Part shown: positions 1-10,925 of the stretch, in pieces
Layout: every line of letters starts with the position of its first letter
How positions within the stretch are numbered: the stretch's first letter is position 1
Assembly (NCBI RefSeq): GCF_030272615.1
Contig: NC_081411.1
Coordinates: 42,213,140 to 42,277,139 of the forward strand
Source of the DNA: Cryptomeria japonica
Taxonomy: Eukaryota > Streptophyta > Pinopsida > Cupressales > Cupressaceae
Length of the DNA: 64,000 nucleotides
Direction of reading: 5' to 3'
Position numbers and translations under genes: made by a program
The notes under the pieces: generated by a model
The model's database searches: none
Told to the model about the DNA's origin: nothing
The model's input: only the letters and a program-made list of their open reading frames with translations

Positions 1-980
1 ATCCATAAGACAAAAATTAGTGGTAACAATGAAACAGATGTCTTTCTTGAAGTGTTTCACCACTTCATAAAATAGCCTTAACCTCATTCTCATCTTCTTT
101 TGAAAGTCATTAAAGTATCTGTTCATGGCAACAAGAAATGTGTTCTTCACAGTCTTAATATTGTTCTTGATTTGAGTTGTAACCGGTATGTCCTTGGACC
201 ATTGAATGTCACAAATTCCTGGTAAGAAATTCTGAAAGTAAAAGAATAGACCAATCAACAATTGACCATACTTGAACTTTTGACTATTGTCAACCTTGAT
301 TGATTTCAAGTTCAACATCAATTGGCTTCTCATTGCCTCGCATAAGTTATAATCTGCATTCTCTTCTATCATTTTGTAGGTTGCATGCACAACAACAGAT
401 GACACACTGTTCATCCTACTAGAATGGAATATACGATAGCCAATCACCATAGTTGCATTTCTGACTACTGGACCATTAATGTTGTTGACCGAAATCGTAT
501 CACCATCAGTGGTGGTCTGGGTTAGTGCAATCACAATATCTTTTGAAATTGTTCTCAATTTAGATACTTCACCAGTTTGCTAGAAAGTAGTCATTGTATG
601 AATTTCTTCTTTTGTGATTGTGTGTGACCTATCAAGATACATATTCTCTCCATGCACACGACTAAGGATTATCCTAACATGCTCTTCCTCAAAATCTTCA
701 AGAAAATATGCCACATTATAAAAACCCTTTTGATAAACCCTAATGTACTCGGGTTTGATTTTCCTGCTCTTATAGCACAAAGATTTGAGTTGAGAATAGA
801 TAGACAATGATCCTAGATCCTCAATCTTATAGTCTATATAGCTAGATAGATCACCTTTGATCATAACACCATCAAAAACTTGGACAAAGCATTATATGAT
901 TCTATTTTGTCTAATTCCATAGACTCCATAGCTTCAGCAGTAATGATAAGTCTCTCTGCTTGTCCGGATGACAATGCCAT
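1..980 (-). pseudogene. Unrecognised ORF of outer element E (partial, broken)
   Basis: A minus-strand reading frame starts with ATG at 980 (MALSSGQAERL...), runs about 39 codons, and stops at a TGA that overlaps the ATG at 864. It reopens in another frame for 94 codons to a TAG at 580-582, then stays open through 579-1 to the window edge (about 193 codons). I see one decayed gene of more than 320 codons with one frameshift and one amber stop. I do not recognise the protein: there is no zinc knuckle, retropepsin, integrase or RT motif. It lies about 0.5 kb downstream of the gag stop of element E, where a copia element would carry protease, integrase and RT. It may be an extra ORF of a non-autonomous element. 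Function is not assigned. Confidence 0.55.
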
Positions 981-1474
981 TATAGATAATCTTGATTTGA
1001 TAGAGATTAACAAAAGAATACCTTATTCCCTTCGCGCTAGTAGGGTTTCTGGTTGATCTCTTGAATGCACACTCATTTTGCCTTCTCTTATCTTTGAATC
1101 TAATTCATCTTTTGATCCGCAACACAAATCCATTCACAAATAGCTAACAATTCTCTTCTTCGCTCTGCAAGTGCTCAAAAATTCTTCTTTGAATGTAATT
1201 AGGGTAAAAATAACTTAGTAAAACTTTCTTTAATAAACTTACCCACTACATTAATTGCACAACTGATAGGGTAACAAACCCTAATATATCGCTTAACAAA
1301 CTCACTTATACCAATAGGTATATAACTGGTTGGTAATCGTTTAGAAAATCAATAAATAATGATATCAAGAATTCTCATAAAACAACTCAAAATGCAAAAC
1401 TTTCTTATCATACACTCTTGAAGGGGTTTGAAAGTACATTTACCGCTATCATCCCCTTAGGCTTGTTTAGAAGC
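981..1474 (-). other. Spacer of element E between gag stop and unknown ORF
   Basis: No coding frame is supported here. Just past the gag stop the minus strand has a short purine-rich run, AAGGGGATGATAG, near 1447-1460. It could be a polypurine-tract relic or chance. The rest is AT-rich and shows no clear repeat. Confidence 0.4.
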
Positions 1475-1539
1475 TTAGTTCACCGGTGCAAGATTCTCCA
1501 CACTAAGTGAAGGGTTAGGTTCTTCTGCAGGCTTGTCCT
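1475..1539 (-). pseudogene. Gag C-terminal tail of element E
   Basis: Reading the minus strand of 18604 onwards across the TatA insertion, and counting the duplicated AGGAC once, the gag frame continues into this stretch. It gives a short acidic, proline-containing tail and ends at TAA (1475-1477). The frame continuity supports TatA having inserted within the gag gene of E. It also shows that gag ends at its own stop instead of continuing into protease. Confidence 0.6.
1535..1539. repeat. Target site duplication of TatA, left copy (GTCCT)
   Basis: The five bases GTCCT immediately precede the (TG)n start of the left LTR, and the same five follow the TTACA end of the right LTR at 18599-18603. 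A 5-bp duplication is usual for Ty3/gypsy integration. Confidence 0.8.
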
Positions 1540-2552
1540 TGTGTGTGTGAAAAGTGGATCATATCTGTAAGTTGTATCTGAATACACAACACTTCAATTA
1601 AGTCATTAGATGCATGGTTAGTAAATCAATAATCAATAATAAACAATAAACCATTACAAAGTGGCCTATTTCCTTCTAGTAAATACGAGTTTAGTCTTGC
1701 TCTCACATTTCATATGCAATACCAGTGACTAGACAACATCTAAACGAAGGATTTAATCTATATGAGCATAAGATTTAAGCTAGATGAATGCAAGATTTAA
1801 GCTAGATGAATGCAAGATTAATATAACATGATTCTAGTAATATTAAGCTAAACGATTTAACAAATATGCAATAACTAATATGTAATATCTCAATGCACAA
1901 ATCTCAATGAACCTAGAGCAAAAACAACATGATAACAATACAGTCTCTAGGATCCTTAATTAAGAGATGAGAGCATGAATTTATAGAAAATTCAGGAAGA
2001 AACCAACAACTAAGATCAAATGATGATGAGCAATCAAGATTTTCCAAGAAGAAGCACAATCTAGGTGAATTGATGTGATTGGTTGTTTTTCTCAGTTTTA
2101 AAGGAAATTGAACTAAAATTAAGATAAAATTAGAAAAAAACTGATTTATTCTCTATTTCATTCAATTTTGATATTTAGTTGTTTTAATTGCTTTCTCTGA
2201 GATTATTTATCAATTTTCAATTTGATTTTCAAGATTATCTCCATTTGATTTCTTTTCTCAATTTTTAATTCTTTTTTCCCAATTAATTCTTTTTTTATGA
2301 TTTAATGGCAAATTGATTTATTTAATCAAATATACTAGTATACTTAATAAAATAAATAGGATATTGTTTAAATATGATTTACTTGAAATGATTTAATTAA
2401 TTCAGAGTGATTAATTTGCCATGTGACATTGATGATTTAAGAAATTAATTGTGTACTCAAGATTAATTGTAATTGCCTTTGGTTAGGACCTTGGTGATGT
2501 TGTCGAGATTAGGGGGCCTATGGTTTAGGATGACCATTTTTAGGGTATTACA
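1540..2552 (-). repeat. TatA 3' LTR
   Basis: It is homologous to 17565-18598. On the element strand it starts TGTAATACCC and ends in a short (CA) run. It contains two copies of a 22-bp tandem unit (element of the form AGATTTAAGCTAGATGAATG) around 1768-1815; the other LTR has three. The exact distal end is blurred by a (TG)n run; the GTCCT duplication places it at 1540. Confidence 0.8.
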
Positions 2553-2566
2553 TTCACCCCTCTTTG
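2553..2566 (-). promoter_or_regulatory. TatA polypurine tract
   Basis: On the minus strand AAAGAGGGGTGAA directly abuts the TGTAATACCC start of the 3' LTR, the expected place for the plus-strand primer. Confidence 0.7.
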
Positions 2567-2589
2567 AATTAATGTGCAAGAAACACATT

Positions 2590-3175
2590 TATTCAAAGAA
2601 AAATTTGATGTCTAGGAGATACAAGTTTTGAACTTGATTGATCACGAACTAGATGAAGAGCGAGGTATTGAGTTTGTTTTGAAGCAATGAAATTGAACAG
2701 ACTGATTGAAAGCAATACTAATCTTGAACTTGATTGAACTAGGATGGATGAAAAGAAAAGATACCAAACTTGAACTTCACGGATCAAGAAGCGGATCTTA
2801 CTGATCTAGAACTTGGTTGAATTAGACACAGTGAGCGAAGATAAAACCGATCTTGAACTTGATGGATCAAGATACGATGAGCAAAGGTAAATTGTCCATC
2901 TTGATTTGATGCGATGAAACTGAACCCCTACTTAGATTGAGAATGTGATAAAAGATACTCTTTAAACCCTTGATTAAGTTTAAACAAATAATCAGCTTGA
3001 TGAAAAAGCGATGAAACTGATTAATGTTAAGAGACTAGTTCAGATGAAGACAATATCAACTTGATATGAAGCGATAAAACTGAATATGCCCCTAGAGATT
3101 GATTTGATTTAGATGATTGAGAAATCTCAACTTGATATGAAGCAATGAAGCTGAGATGCCCCTAGCGACGAGGTC
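2590..3175. repeat. Degenerate tandem repeat in TatA 3' region
   Basis: About nine imperfect copies of a unit near 60 bp can be followed. They are marked by TTGAACTTGAT(T/G)GATC early in the array and by CAACTTGATATGAAGCGATG later, the last two also sharing ATGCCCCTAG. Tandem repeats between pol and the 3' LTR are known in Tat elements and can seed satellites. No ORF is supported. Confidence 0.55.
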
Positions 3176-3627
3176 TTATTTGATGTTCGGTAAAGATTAG
3201 CTGCTCGACTTGCAATGAAGATTTTGAAAGAAATTCTTGACTTTGAGGAATTTGATCACTGATGATGATGTCATGAGTATGCCCCCTCGGGAGCGAAATC
3301 GAAAGATAGCAAGGGTTGCGCAGTGATTTAAGGCAACTTTTAGCGATGATAAGTTATGTGAGTACAAAGATTAATGTTGATGATTAAAATTAGAGTTGAT
3401 TTGAGAATTAAATTGAGATTTAGCATTGAATGATGAGAAATGTAATGAAAATTGAAGAAAAGAATGAGAAGTTGATGAAAGCGCTAAGTGGTCTCAGTTG
3501 TGCCAAATTGACTAGGAAGATAATCTCATATTTTAATTTTGACCTTGAAAATCGACTCAAGACCGTCAATTTAGCTTAGGGTACAAGTTTGACGTCCATC
3601 AGAGCAAGTTGAAAAATTAGGGTTTTG
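3176..3627. other. TatA 3' region, no gene seen
   Basis: Non-coding sequence between the tandem repeat and the antisense TATA box. A short GATGATGAT run lies near 3260. Nothing else is supported. Confidence 0.5.
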
Positions 3628-3637
3628 GCTATATAAG
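3628..3637 (+). promoter_or_regulatory. Candidate TATA box of antisense PMD gene
   Basis: CTATATAAGG lies on the plus strand about 80 bp upstream of the first ATG (3710) of the PMD gene. The position fits a plant core promoter directed against the retrotransposon strand. No expression evidence is available. Confidence 0.45.
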
Positions 3638-3709
3638 GGGTCCATGTGTAATTTTCAAGTCATTTTCACCTCTCCAAGTTTGAAACTTTAAAATCCCTCT
3701 GCGAAGAAA

Positions 3710-6157
3710 AATGGCCATTCCGATCCAGGAGCATCATTTTGAGTGCCAAAGACGTCATAATCAGCCGTGGAACTATGACCCACAGTAAGTGATCAATCCT
3801 AAGCCTATTTTGTTTCTTAAATTTTGAATTTTGATTGATTTTTTTGCATTTTTGAGTCATTTAAAGTCGCGTGCCTCAGTTTATCATGTGGGCTAAGACC
3901 ATTTCTCGTACGATAAACTGTTGCCTTAGTGTTTTGTCATATGGACATATAGGGTTTGTCATCTAAAGTGGGCCCACATCTCATACGAAAGTGTACTTGA
4001 GTGTCCATTTTGTTGTGCAATGTATCATGATTTTTCATATGGTGATATTTTATCACGCTATGTGTAATCCTGAGTCGTACGAAATTCTGCCCTTCTGTGA
4101 AAACTCATATGAAAAACAGCAAGCATGTTTGAGGGTCAAAACGTCAAATTTTGATTTTTTATTTTGTATATTTGAATTTGCAAGCATGTTTACCATATTT
4201 GTAGCGTAATTTGGATCATGTGCTGACAGTTTGTATGTTTGATTTTGCAAATTCGGTTGCCGGATATCTTGTTTTGATGTGTTTATCCTCTGATGATGGG
4301 ATTAGTTTGTGGTTTATCAGACGCAGATAGGGCTCATATTGATTTGTGCAGGTTTGGATACCTTCTTCAAATGCCAGATATCCATGTAAATCAGGAGATG
4401 TTGACTGCATTAGTAGAGCGGTTTCATTCAGAGCATAATACCTTCCATTTATCTGTAGGAGAGATAATGATCACACCTAAGGATATATACCGGATTCTCA
4501 GGATTGTTTGTTGGCGACAAGGTTGATTATGATTCTGCTCAGCAACCAAGTATCTTAGCATTGAGAGGGACATTCCACAATGAGACTATCCTTGAGCATG
4601 CCATCACATGGGATGTTCTGATGACTAGGTATAGTGAGCAGTTTCCGTTGGCATGTGTTTTAGCAGGCATCATTGGTTGTTTTGTTGTGCCAAAGTCAGC
4701 AAGGTTTTCTATGTGGCTGGGTGAGGGTGCTCGAGAGACTGTTGACTCATTCTGAGAGATTAGGGTGGGGATCATGTTTGCTCGCGCATATGTATCATGA
4801 GATGCATGAGATCACGTATCGAGAGGGGAAGAGCATGGCAGCAGGAGTTTTAGTTTTGCAAACATGGGCATGGGAGCACATCCCTATATGCAAGCCAATA
4901 GTAGATGATTCTAGAGAGCCACACCAGCCCATTGTTTATTGTTATTCAAGTTATGTTACTCAGCCCCATCTGGGCAAGACAGGCTACTGGAGGAGATAGC
5001 TGGATGATTTGATTGTGGTAGTATGGAGACTGTATAGGGGTCTGGAGCTGTGGGATGATTGGAGAGCATAGAGGAAGGATATGTTTATGACTCGTCCTCT
5101 CATTGGCATATTAGTGTCTATTATTGATCGATTTCTAGTGTCCAGGGTTATGAGGTAGTATGGCAGACCACAGGGTATATCTCATGAGTTTACAGCCTAT
5201 GCCCGATATGGAGATGAGGAGAGACAAGGATGGGCTCCGAGGTTATCATATGTGTCGAGCATGCAAGAGTTAGCCAGTTTACAATGACAAAGGTGGGATT
5301 ACGTAGAGGATGTTGTAGATGCAGGGGTATTGCCCCAGTACAGGGATTGGTTCCAAGGACATCCATTTCCTAGATTTACAGATCCCATAGAGCATGCACC
5401 CCTCATAGAGGAGGTCGAGGATGAAGCACCAGTACAAGCACAGGTATCGGGTTAGGTATAGGGATGAGGACAAGTGCAGGGGCAGACAGCAGATGCACCT
5501 AGGCGAACAAGAGGTGATCTTGGGGATAGTAGCAGTAGGATACCGACTGGAGGGAGACAACGACAGAGAGGTGAGGGTGGATCTCTAGGGGCTATTGGGG
5601 TTGAGGTTGGTGGTTCTAGGGTAGCAGAGGGTGGAGGTGAGGAGGAGAGAGAAGCTCCTATGCAGGTTAGGTAGTGGAGAGATGAGCAGGGTGGTGGAGA
5701 GGGAGGTGGAGATGCTGCGAGAGAGCAGGGAGCTCCAGATGTAGTACAGTCTCTACGATCGAGGTTGACAGGTTTGCAGGCACAGTTGACAATGGTGCAA
5801 ATGCAACTGGCAGAGCGAGATCAACAGCTTGTTGAGATCAAAGTTGAGCGCGATGGATAGCTTGCAAAGGCGAGAGTAGAGCGAGATCAACAGCTTGCTG
5901 AGGTGAGAGTAGAGAGAGATCGTGAGCTTGCTGAGGTGAGAGAAGAGCGAGATTCTCTTCAGCGAGAGGTTTTGCATCAGACGAGTCGGGCAGCCTATTA
6001 CGTTGCAGCTTATGGCATAGCGATCTCAGTAGCACAACAGGTTGTTCCATATTCTCAGTATATGGTTCAATCTGAGGGAGCTAGGGCACCTAGACAGGAT
6101 GTCGGTCAAGAGGCACAACGTCCTCCACCTAGCAATGAGGGAGAGGTAGAGAGCTAG
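3710..6157 (+). pseudogene. Antisense plant mobile domain (PMD) gene within TatA, decayed
   Basis: A likely first exon begins ATGGCCATTCCG at 3710 and runs into ACAGTAAGT near 3783, a good splice donor. The PMD region follows from about 4293, with the family features LSDADRAH, LTALVERFHSE, NTFHLSVGE, a WAWE motif near 4870 and RPQGI near 5168. The C-terminal part (5474-6157) has a Gly/Arg/Gln-rich linker and a heptad-like stretch of repeated ERD-LAEVR units at about 5810-5960, then ends at TAG. Frames shift near 4500 and 4750. In the last frame there are seven TAG and two TGA stops. PMD genes in additional ORFs of Tat and related elements are known in plants. The acceptor site is unresolved. 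Function within the element is unknown. Confidence 0.7.
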
Positions 6158-7842
6158 CTTATTAGGTCTCTTAGGTTTTATTATATACCCCCATTTTTGT
6201 AGCCTATACGATTCTTGCTCCAATGAGTAATTGTATACGATGTTGATAGCACTTATACTCTTGAGATATACGATGATATATACGAACTCTTGATTTGATT
6301 TCATTGTACTTGTGTTGATTGATTATGAGATGTCTTTCTATATGCTTTATTCTATATGTATGTGTATTCTTTGTCAGCATGGATGCATGCAATGCATTTA
6401 ATATGGATGTTTTATTTTTGTTTTTTTTTATGCAAACAAACAATGATGCAAATGAATGAGTAAAATGGGTAACTAGTAATGCAAATGTTTAGTTTTTCAT
6501 GCAATAATATGAATGCAAATAAGTATATAATGAAATTTATGGATCTATATAAGACGCTTATGTATGCAGCTAGCATCTCAATACCTAGTACTCAATCGTG
6601 GAAATGATGATGAAAAAGAGACCACTTAGCTGAGAAATGATGACTGCTTCAAGCTCTCATTCAAAAGATAAAGAGATTATTGTAATCATGCCGAAATCAC
6701 TCGAAATGCATAAAATTTAGAATGAATGCAACCTAAACCTAGTCACTGGATTTTGTATGCTTAATTTTCATCACTGAGCATTTTACAAACACAACAAGAA
6801 AAATAGAGTTTCTTTCTTTTCATATGCAATATTAATTACCTTGTAGACAATGACCCTTTTTTCGTTCATATCCTTGGATAGATTACGCATGCATCTAGAT
6901 TGCACATTAAAGAAATTCCCTCAAACAGACAAAGAAATGACTCCAACCTCCCTGTAGCATACAAATAAGCAGAGTTGAGGTATGTGTGGTGATTTCACTT
7001 TGATGTGAAGGCACTTATCACAGACACCCAGCTGATTTAGATGTTTCCAGATCATTGGATTTGTTCCTACAAGCAGAAAACATTGAAAAGTATTATGCCC
7101 CCAATCCTTGCTCCTCTTAGTCAAGATAGACTTCCTCGAGTTACTCAGAGGGAATAATAATCAAAAACCAATTTAAAAGATAGAACACAAAGAAAATTTT
7201 ATGCATATCTCAAACAGTTTACTGATTGTTTTCAGTACTCTTGTTTTGCTTGTTTACTTAGTGATAGAAAGATGACTTGGTTGATATTGCTTAGGACATG
7301 CAAAATTGATCAGTTGATTAACCTAAGACTAGGACGTTTGATCAATTTCAATCCATGAGGGTTCCAAAATAACTAGGATATCACAAAAGTGACTTAAAAG
7401 ATATGTACAAGAGAAAGAAAAGATGCAGGAAAGCGGGAATGAAAATAGGAAATGCCAAGTTTGCATTGATAGATGGAGCGCTTGAGTACAAGAGGCACCT
7501 GTTTACCAGGTTTTCACCTTCTTGGAAAAGATTATCTCTCTTTTTTTGTTTAGACTTTCTAGACTTTTTAGGATTTTTAGGATTTCTTCAGGACTTTTTA
7601 GTTGTATAGGTTGTTGGAGCAGAGAATACAAAAGTGAAGAATTTGTTCAAGTGGATGGTGTTGATCGGTTCATGGAGTTGTTGTCCTTCCAATGTTGAGA
7701 GTTGATAGGCACCATAGCCAAAGATTGTAGTAATGATGTAGGGACCCAGCCAGTTGGGTTCAAACTTCCCTTTGTTTTCTTGAAACTATTGATTTTTATG
7801 ATTTTCTCTCAGAACAAGGTCACCAACCTGAAATTATCATTG
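6158..7842 (-). other. TatA region between integrase end and PMD gene, no gene seen
   Basis: About 1.7 kb of AT-rich sequence lies between the converging pol and PMD genes. Short frames here lack recognisable motifs. It probably holds the 3' untranslated parts of both transcripts. Confidence 0.5.
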
Positions 7843-8773
7843 TCAAACTTTCTTGTTATAACCTCTAGACATTCTATTTTGATATGCTCTTAGATGATCA
7901 AACGCCACTTGTCGATGTTCATCTAGCAGCTTGATTTCTTGCAATCTAGATATTCTATAGTCTTCATCAACAACAAGATCTTGCAAAGAAACTCTCAAAG
8001 ACGGTATTTCTATCTCAATAGTTAAGACTGCTTCGAACCCATACACCAAAGAAAAAGGTGTAGCCCAAGTAGTTGTTCTGATACTTGCTCTATAAGCCCA
8101 TAGTGCAAGATTGAGTTGCAGATGCCAATCCTTTCCAAATTTGTTTACTGTTCTGTGTAAGATAATCAACAGATTTTTGTTAGACGCTTCAGCTTGTCCA
8201 TTACCTTGAGGATAGTATATGGATGACCAGTGCTGTTTGATTTTGAATTTCTCACAAAGCTCATCGAGATCTTTGTTTTTGAACTGTCCCTCATTGTCAG
8301 TCACAATGGAAGAAGGTATCCCATATTTATAGATGATATAGTTAAGGATGAACAAAGCTACTTGTTTATCGGTTGTTTTGATCAGCGAAACCACTTCTCC
8401 CCACTTAGTGAAGTATTCAATGGTAGTTATAATAAACTTATGACCATTAGATGATGCGAGATATATTTAGCCAATGAGGTCAAACGCCCATTGTTGAAAA
8501 GGCCAATGTGTTATGAAAGGTATGAGATCCCTTGTTGGAGCATGTATGAGTTTCACATGTAGCTGACACTTCTCACAAGTTTTAGCAAATTTTATATCAT
8601 CTTTCTCCATATCTGTCCAATAGTAGCCAGCCCTTAGAATTTTTTGAGCTAAAGTTAGACCATTTGAATGAGATCCGCAAATAACTTCATGGACTTCAAA
8701 TAATGCGCATTGGAACTCTTCAGTTTATAGACACCTAAGCAAGGTACTATCCAAACCTCACCTAAATAGATTG
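7843..8773 (-). pseudogene. TatA integrase
   Basis: The frame 8394-7843 (183 codons) holds the second and third catalytic residues: D in VTDNEGQF and E in the motif YPQGNGQAE. The upstream part (8773-8395) contains the zinc-binding region with GYYW and CEKCQ and the first catalytic D in WAFDLIG. A stop interrupts it just after that motif, near 8466. The integrase inserts cDNA into chromosomal DNA; here it is broken. The C-terminal part ends at TAG, with no chromodomain seen, as expected for Tat elements. Confidence 0.75.
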
Positions 8774-9403
8774 TTAGTGATGATGATGTACCATGAAGCA
8801 TTTTAGATTAGGCTCATTTTTCTCAGTATGAGTAAGATTGGCAGGAATTATTTGGTCATGCAGGTAAGAGTAAATGTGGCTATAGCGAGATGAGTCATGT
8901 CCAATAATAGAACAGAACATCTGGGAGATAGGATAATCATAGGCGGGATAATGTAACTCTTCCACCAAGAATTCAAAGTGAATGTTATACTCTTGTAGCT
9001 GTGGTATAGATGCCAGAGTAGCCATAGAATTTGCAGTTGTGTTTGTTGATCTCAGAATCTGTTGGAATGATAAAAAGGTAAAGTATTTCTTAAGATCATC
9101 AACCATTCTCTTATAAGGCATCATTTTTTCATCTTTAGTCTGATATATATCATTGATTTGGTTGATGATTAGCTAAGAGTCTCCATAGACATGTAATTTA
9201 ACAACCTTCCATTCAATAGCCAGTTTGATCCCATTTACCAAAGCTTCATATTCTACAATATTGTTTGTGCAAGGGAAGAGAATATTGTAAGCCTTTGGGA
9301 TTGAATATTTTTGAGGAGTAATAAAAAGTATTCCAGCACCAGAACCATCTTGAGTGAAAGACCCATCAAAGAACATTTTCCATGATCGTTGAGTAGGGTG
9401 CAT
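8774..9403 (-). pseudogene. TatA second RNase H (aRNH)
   Basis: The frame 9403-9173 shows MFFDGS, the central EYEAL and VYGDS, matching three catalytic acidic positions of an archaeal-like RNase H. An in-frame stop follows GDS, then 9124-8774 continues with the N-T-A-N-S-M-A region typical of the fourth site (D replaced by N or S here). It lies after the RT-linked RNase H, as in Ogre/Retand-type Tat elements. Compare TatB, where the same type of domain precedes the RT. Confidence 0.7.
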
Positions 9404-10925
9404 GATGGATTCATCTGAAAAATTCTATGTGCAACGGTTGATTATCTTCAAGCTGAGCATCAACAAATTAATCTGCAATGACTTGTCATTTCATGGATTT
9501 GCATTCTACATATTCAATATCAAACTCTGTAAGAACCATGACCCATTTAGCCAATCTTCTTGTAAGTGTTTAATTGTTGAGAAGATATTTGAGTGGATCA
9601 ATCTTAGCCACCAACTTGCTAGAATCGGCTAACATGTAGTGTCTTAATTTGTGTGATGCAAAGACTAATGTCAAACAAGATTTTTCTATTATAGTATAGT
9701 TCATTTCATAAGACACCAAGGTTCTGTTGATATAATATATAGCTCTTTCCTTTTTATTCTCATCCCGTTGAGCCAAAAGTGCCCCCAGTGATGTATTTGT
9801 AGCTGATATGTAGAGAATCAATGGTTTACCTTGAATCGATGGCATGAATATAGGTGGGTTAGAAAGATATTCCTTGATTTGCTTTAGGTGTTGTTCACAA
9901 TCTTCATCCCAGTTGTATTTTACTCCTTTTTGTAATGCCATTGTGAATGGTTGAGCCTTATCTACTAGCTGAGAAATAAAGCATCTTATTGATTGGAGGC
10001 GTCCTTGTAAACTTCTCATCTGACTGATATTCTTGGGAGGTGCAATTTCCATGATAGCCTTAACTTTTTGTGGATCCACTTCAATTCCTTTTGCTGAAAC
10101 AATATATCCTAGGAGCTTACCAGATGTAACTCCATATACACATTTCTTAGGATTTAATCTGAGCTTGAATTTTTCCATTTTATCTAATATTGGACCTAGT
10201 TTTGATAGATGTGTTGATCTTTTCATGGACTTAACTAGGGTATCATCAACATAGTCCTCCATGCTTTTGTGCATCATGTCATCAAAAAATATCGTTACGG
10301 CTCTTTGATAAGTAGCACCTACATTTTTGAACCCAAAGGGCATTACATTCCAGCAGAAGGTTCCCCAAGCATTGGTGAATATTTTTTTCTCTTGATGCTC
10401 AGGTGCAATTTTTATCTAATTGTATCCCAAAAAACCATCCATTAAAGAATACATTTCATAGCCAACAGTCATGTCCACGATCATGTCTATGTTGGGTAGT
10501 GGAAAATCATCCTTGGGACAAGCTTTGTTCAGATCTCTGAAATTAGTGCAAACATGGATTGATTTGTCAGGTTTAGAAATAGGTACAATATTATATATCC
10601 ATTCAGCATAATCAATTGCTTTGATGAATCCAACTTTTAGTAGTTTTTCTAGTTCATCCTTAACAAGTAATGCAACATGAGGATGCATTTTTCAGAGTTT
10701 TTGCGAAACAGGTTTGACTCCAAGAGTAATAGAAAGATGATACATGATGAGGTCAGGATCCAGACCCAGCATATCAACATATGTCCATGCAAAATTAATC
10801 TTCTTTTCTATGAAGAAATCAGCAAATTCTTTTAGTTCTTCAGTTGACAAGAATTGAGCTACATGTATAGTGTGTGGAGCTTCTTCTGTTCCAATATTTA
10901 TTAGTTGTGTATGTTCAATTAGCAC
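9404..10925 (-). pseudogene. TatA reverse transcriptase and RNase H
   Basis: Frames 10925-10692, 10688-10416 and 10343-9570 give a continuous RT read-out. The parts are an INIGTEE pre-RT motif, KMHPHVAL, FRDLNKACPKDDFPLP, a SLMDGFLGYN catalytic region (first Asp), MPFGFKNVGATYQRA, then YVDD with the two catalytic Asp residues. It continues into the gypsy RNase H (ISATNTSLGALLAQ, EKSCLTLVFA, LRHYM), with the tail of that domain running to about 9404. Stops and a gap around 10344-10415 break the gene. The motifs are those of Tat-type polymerases. Confidence 0.8.
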
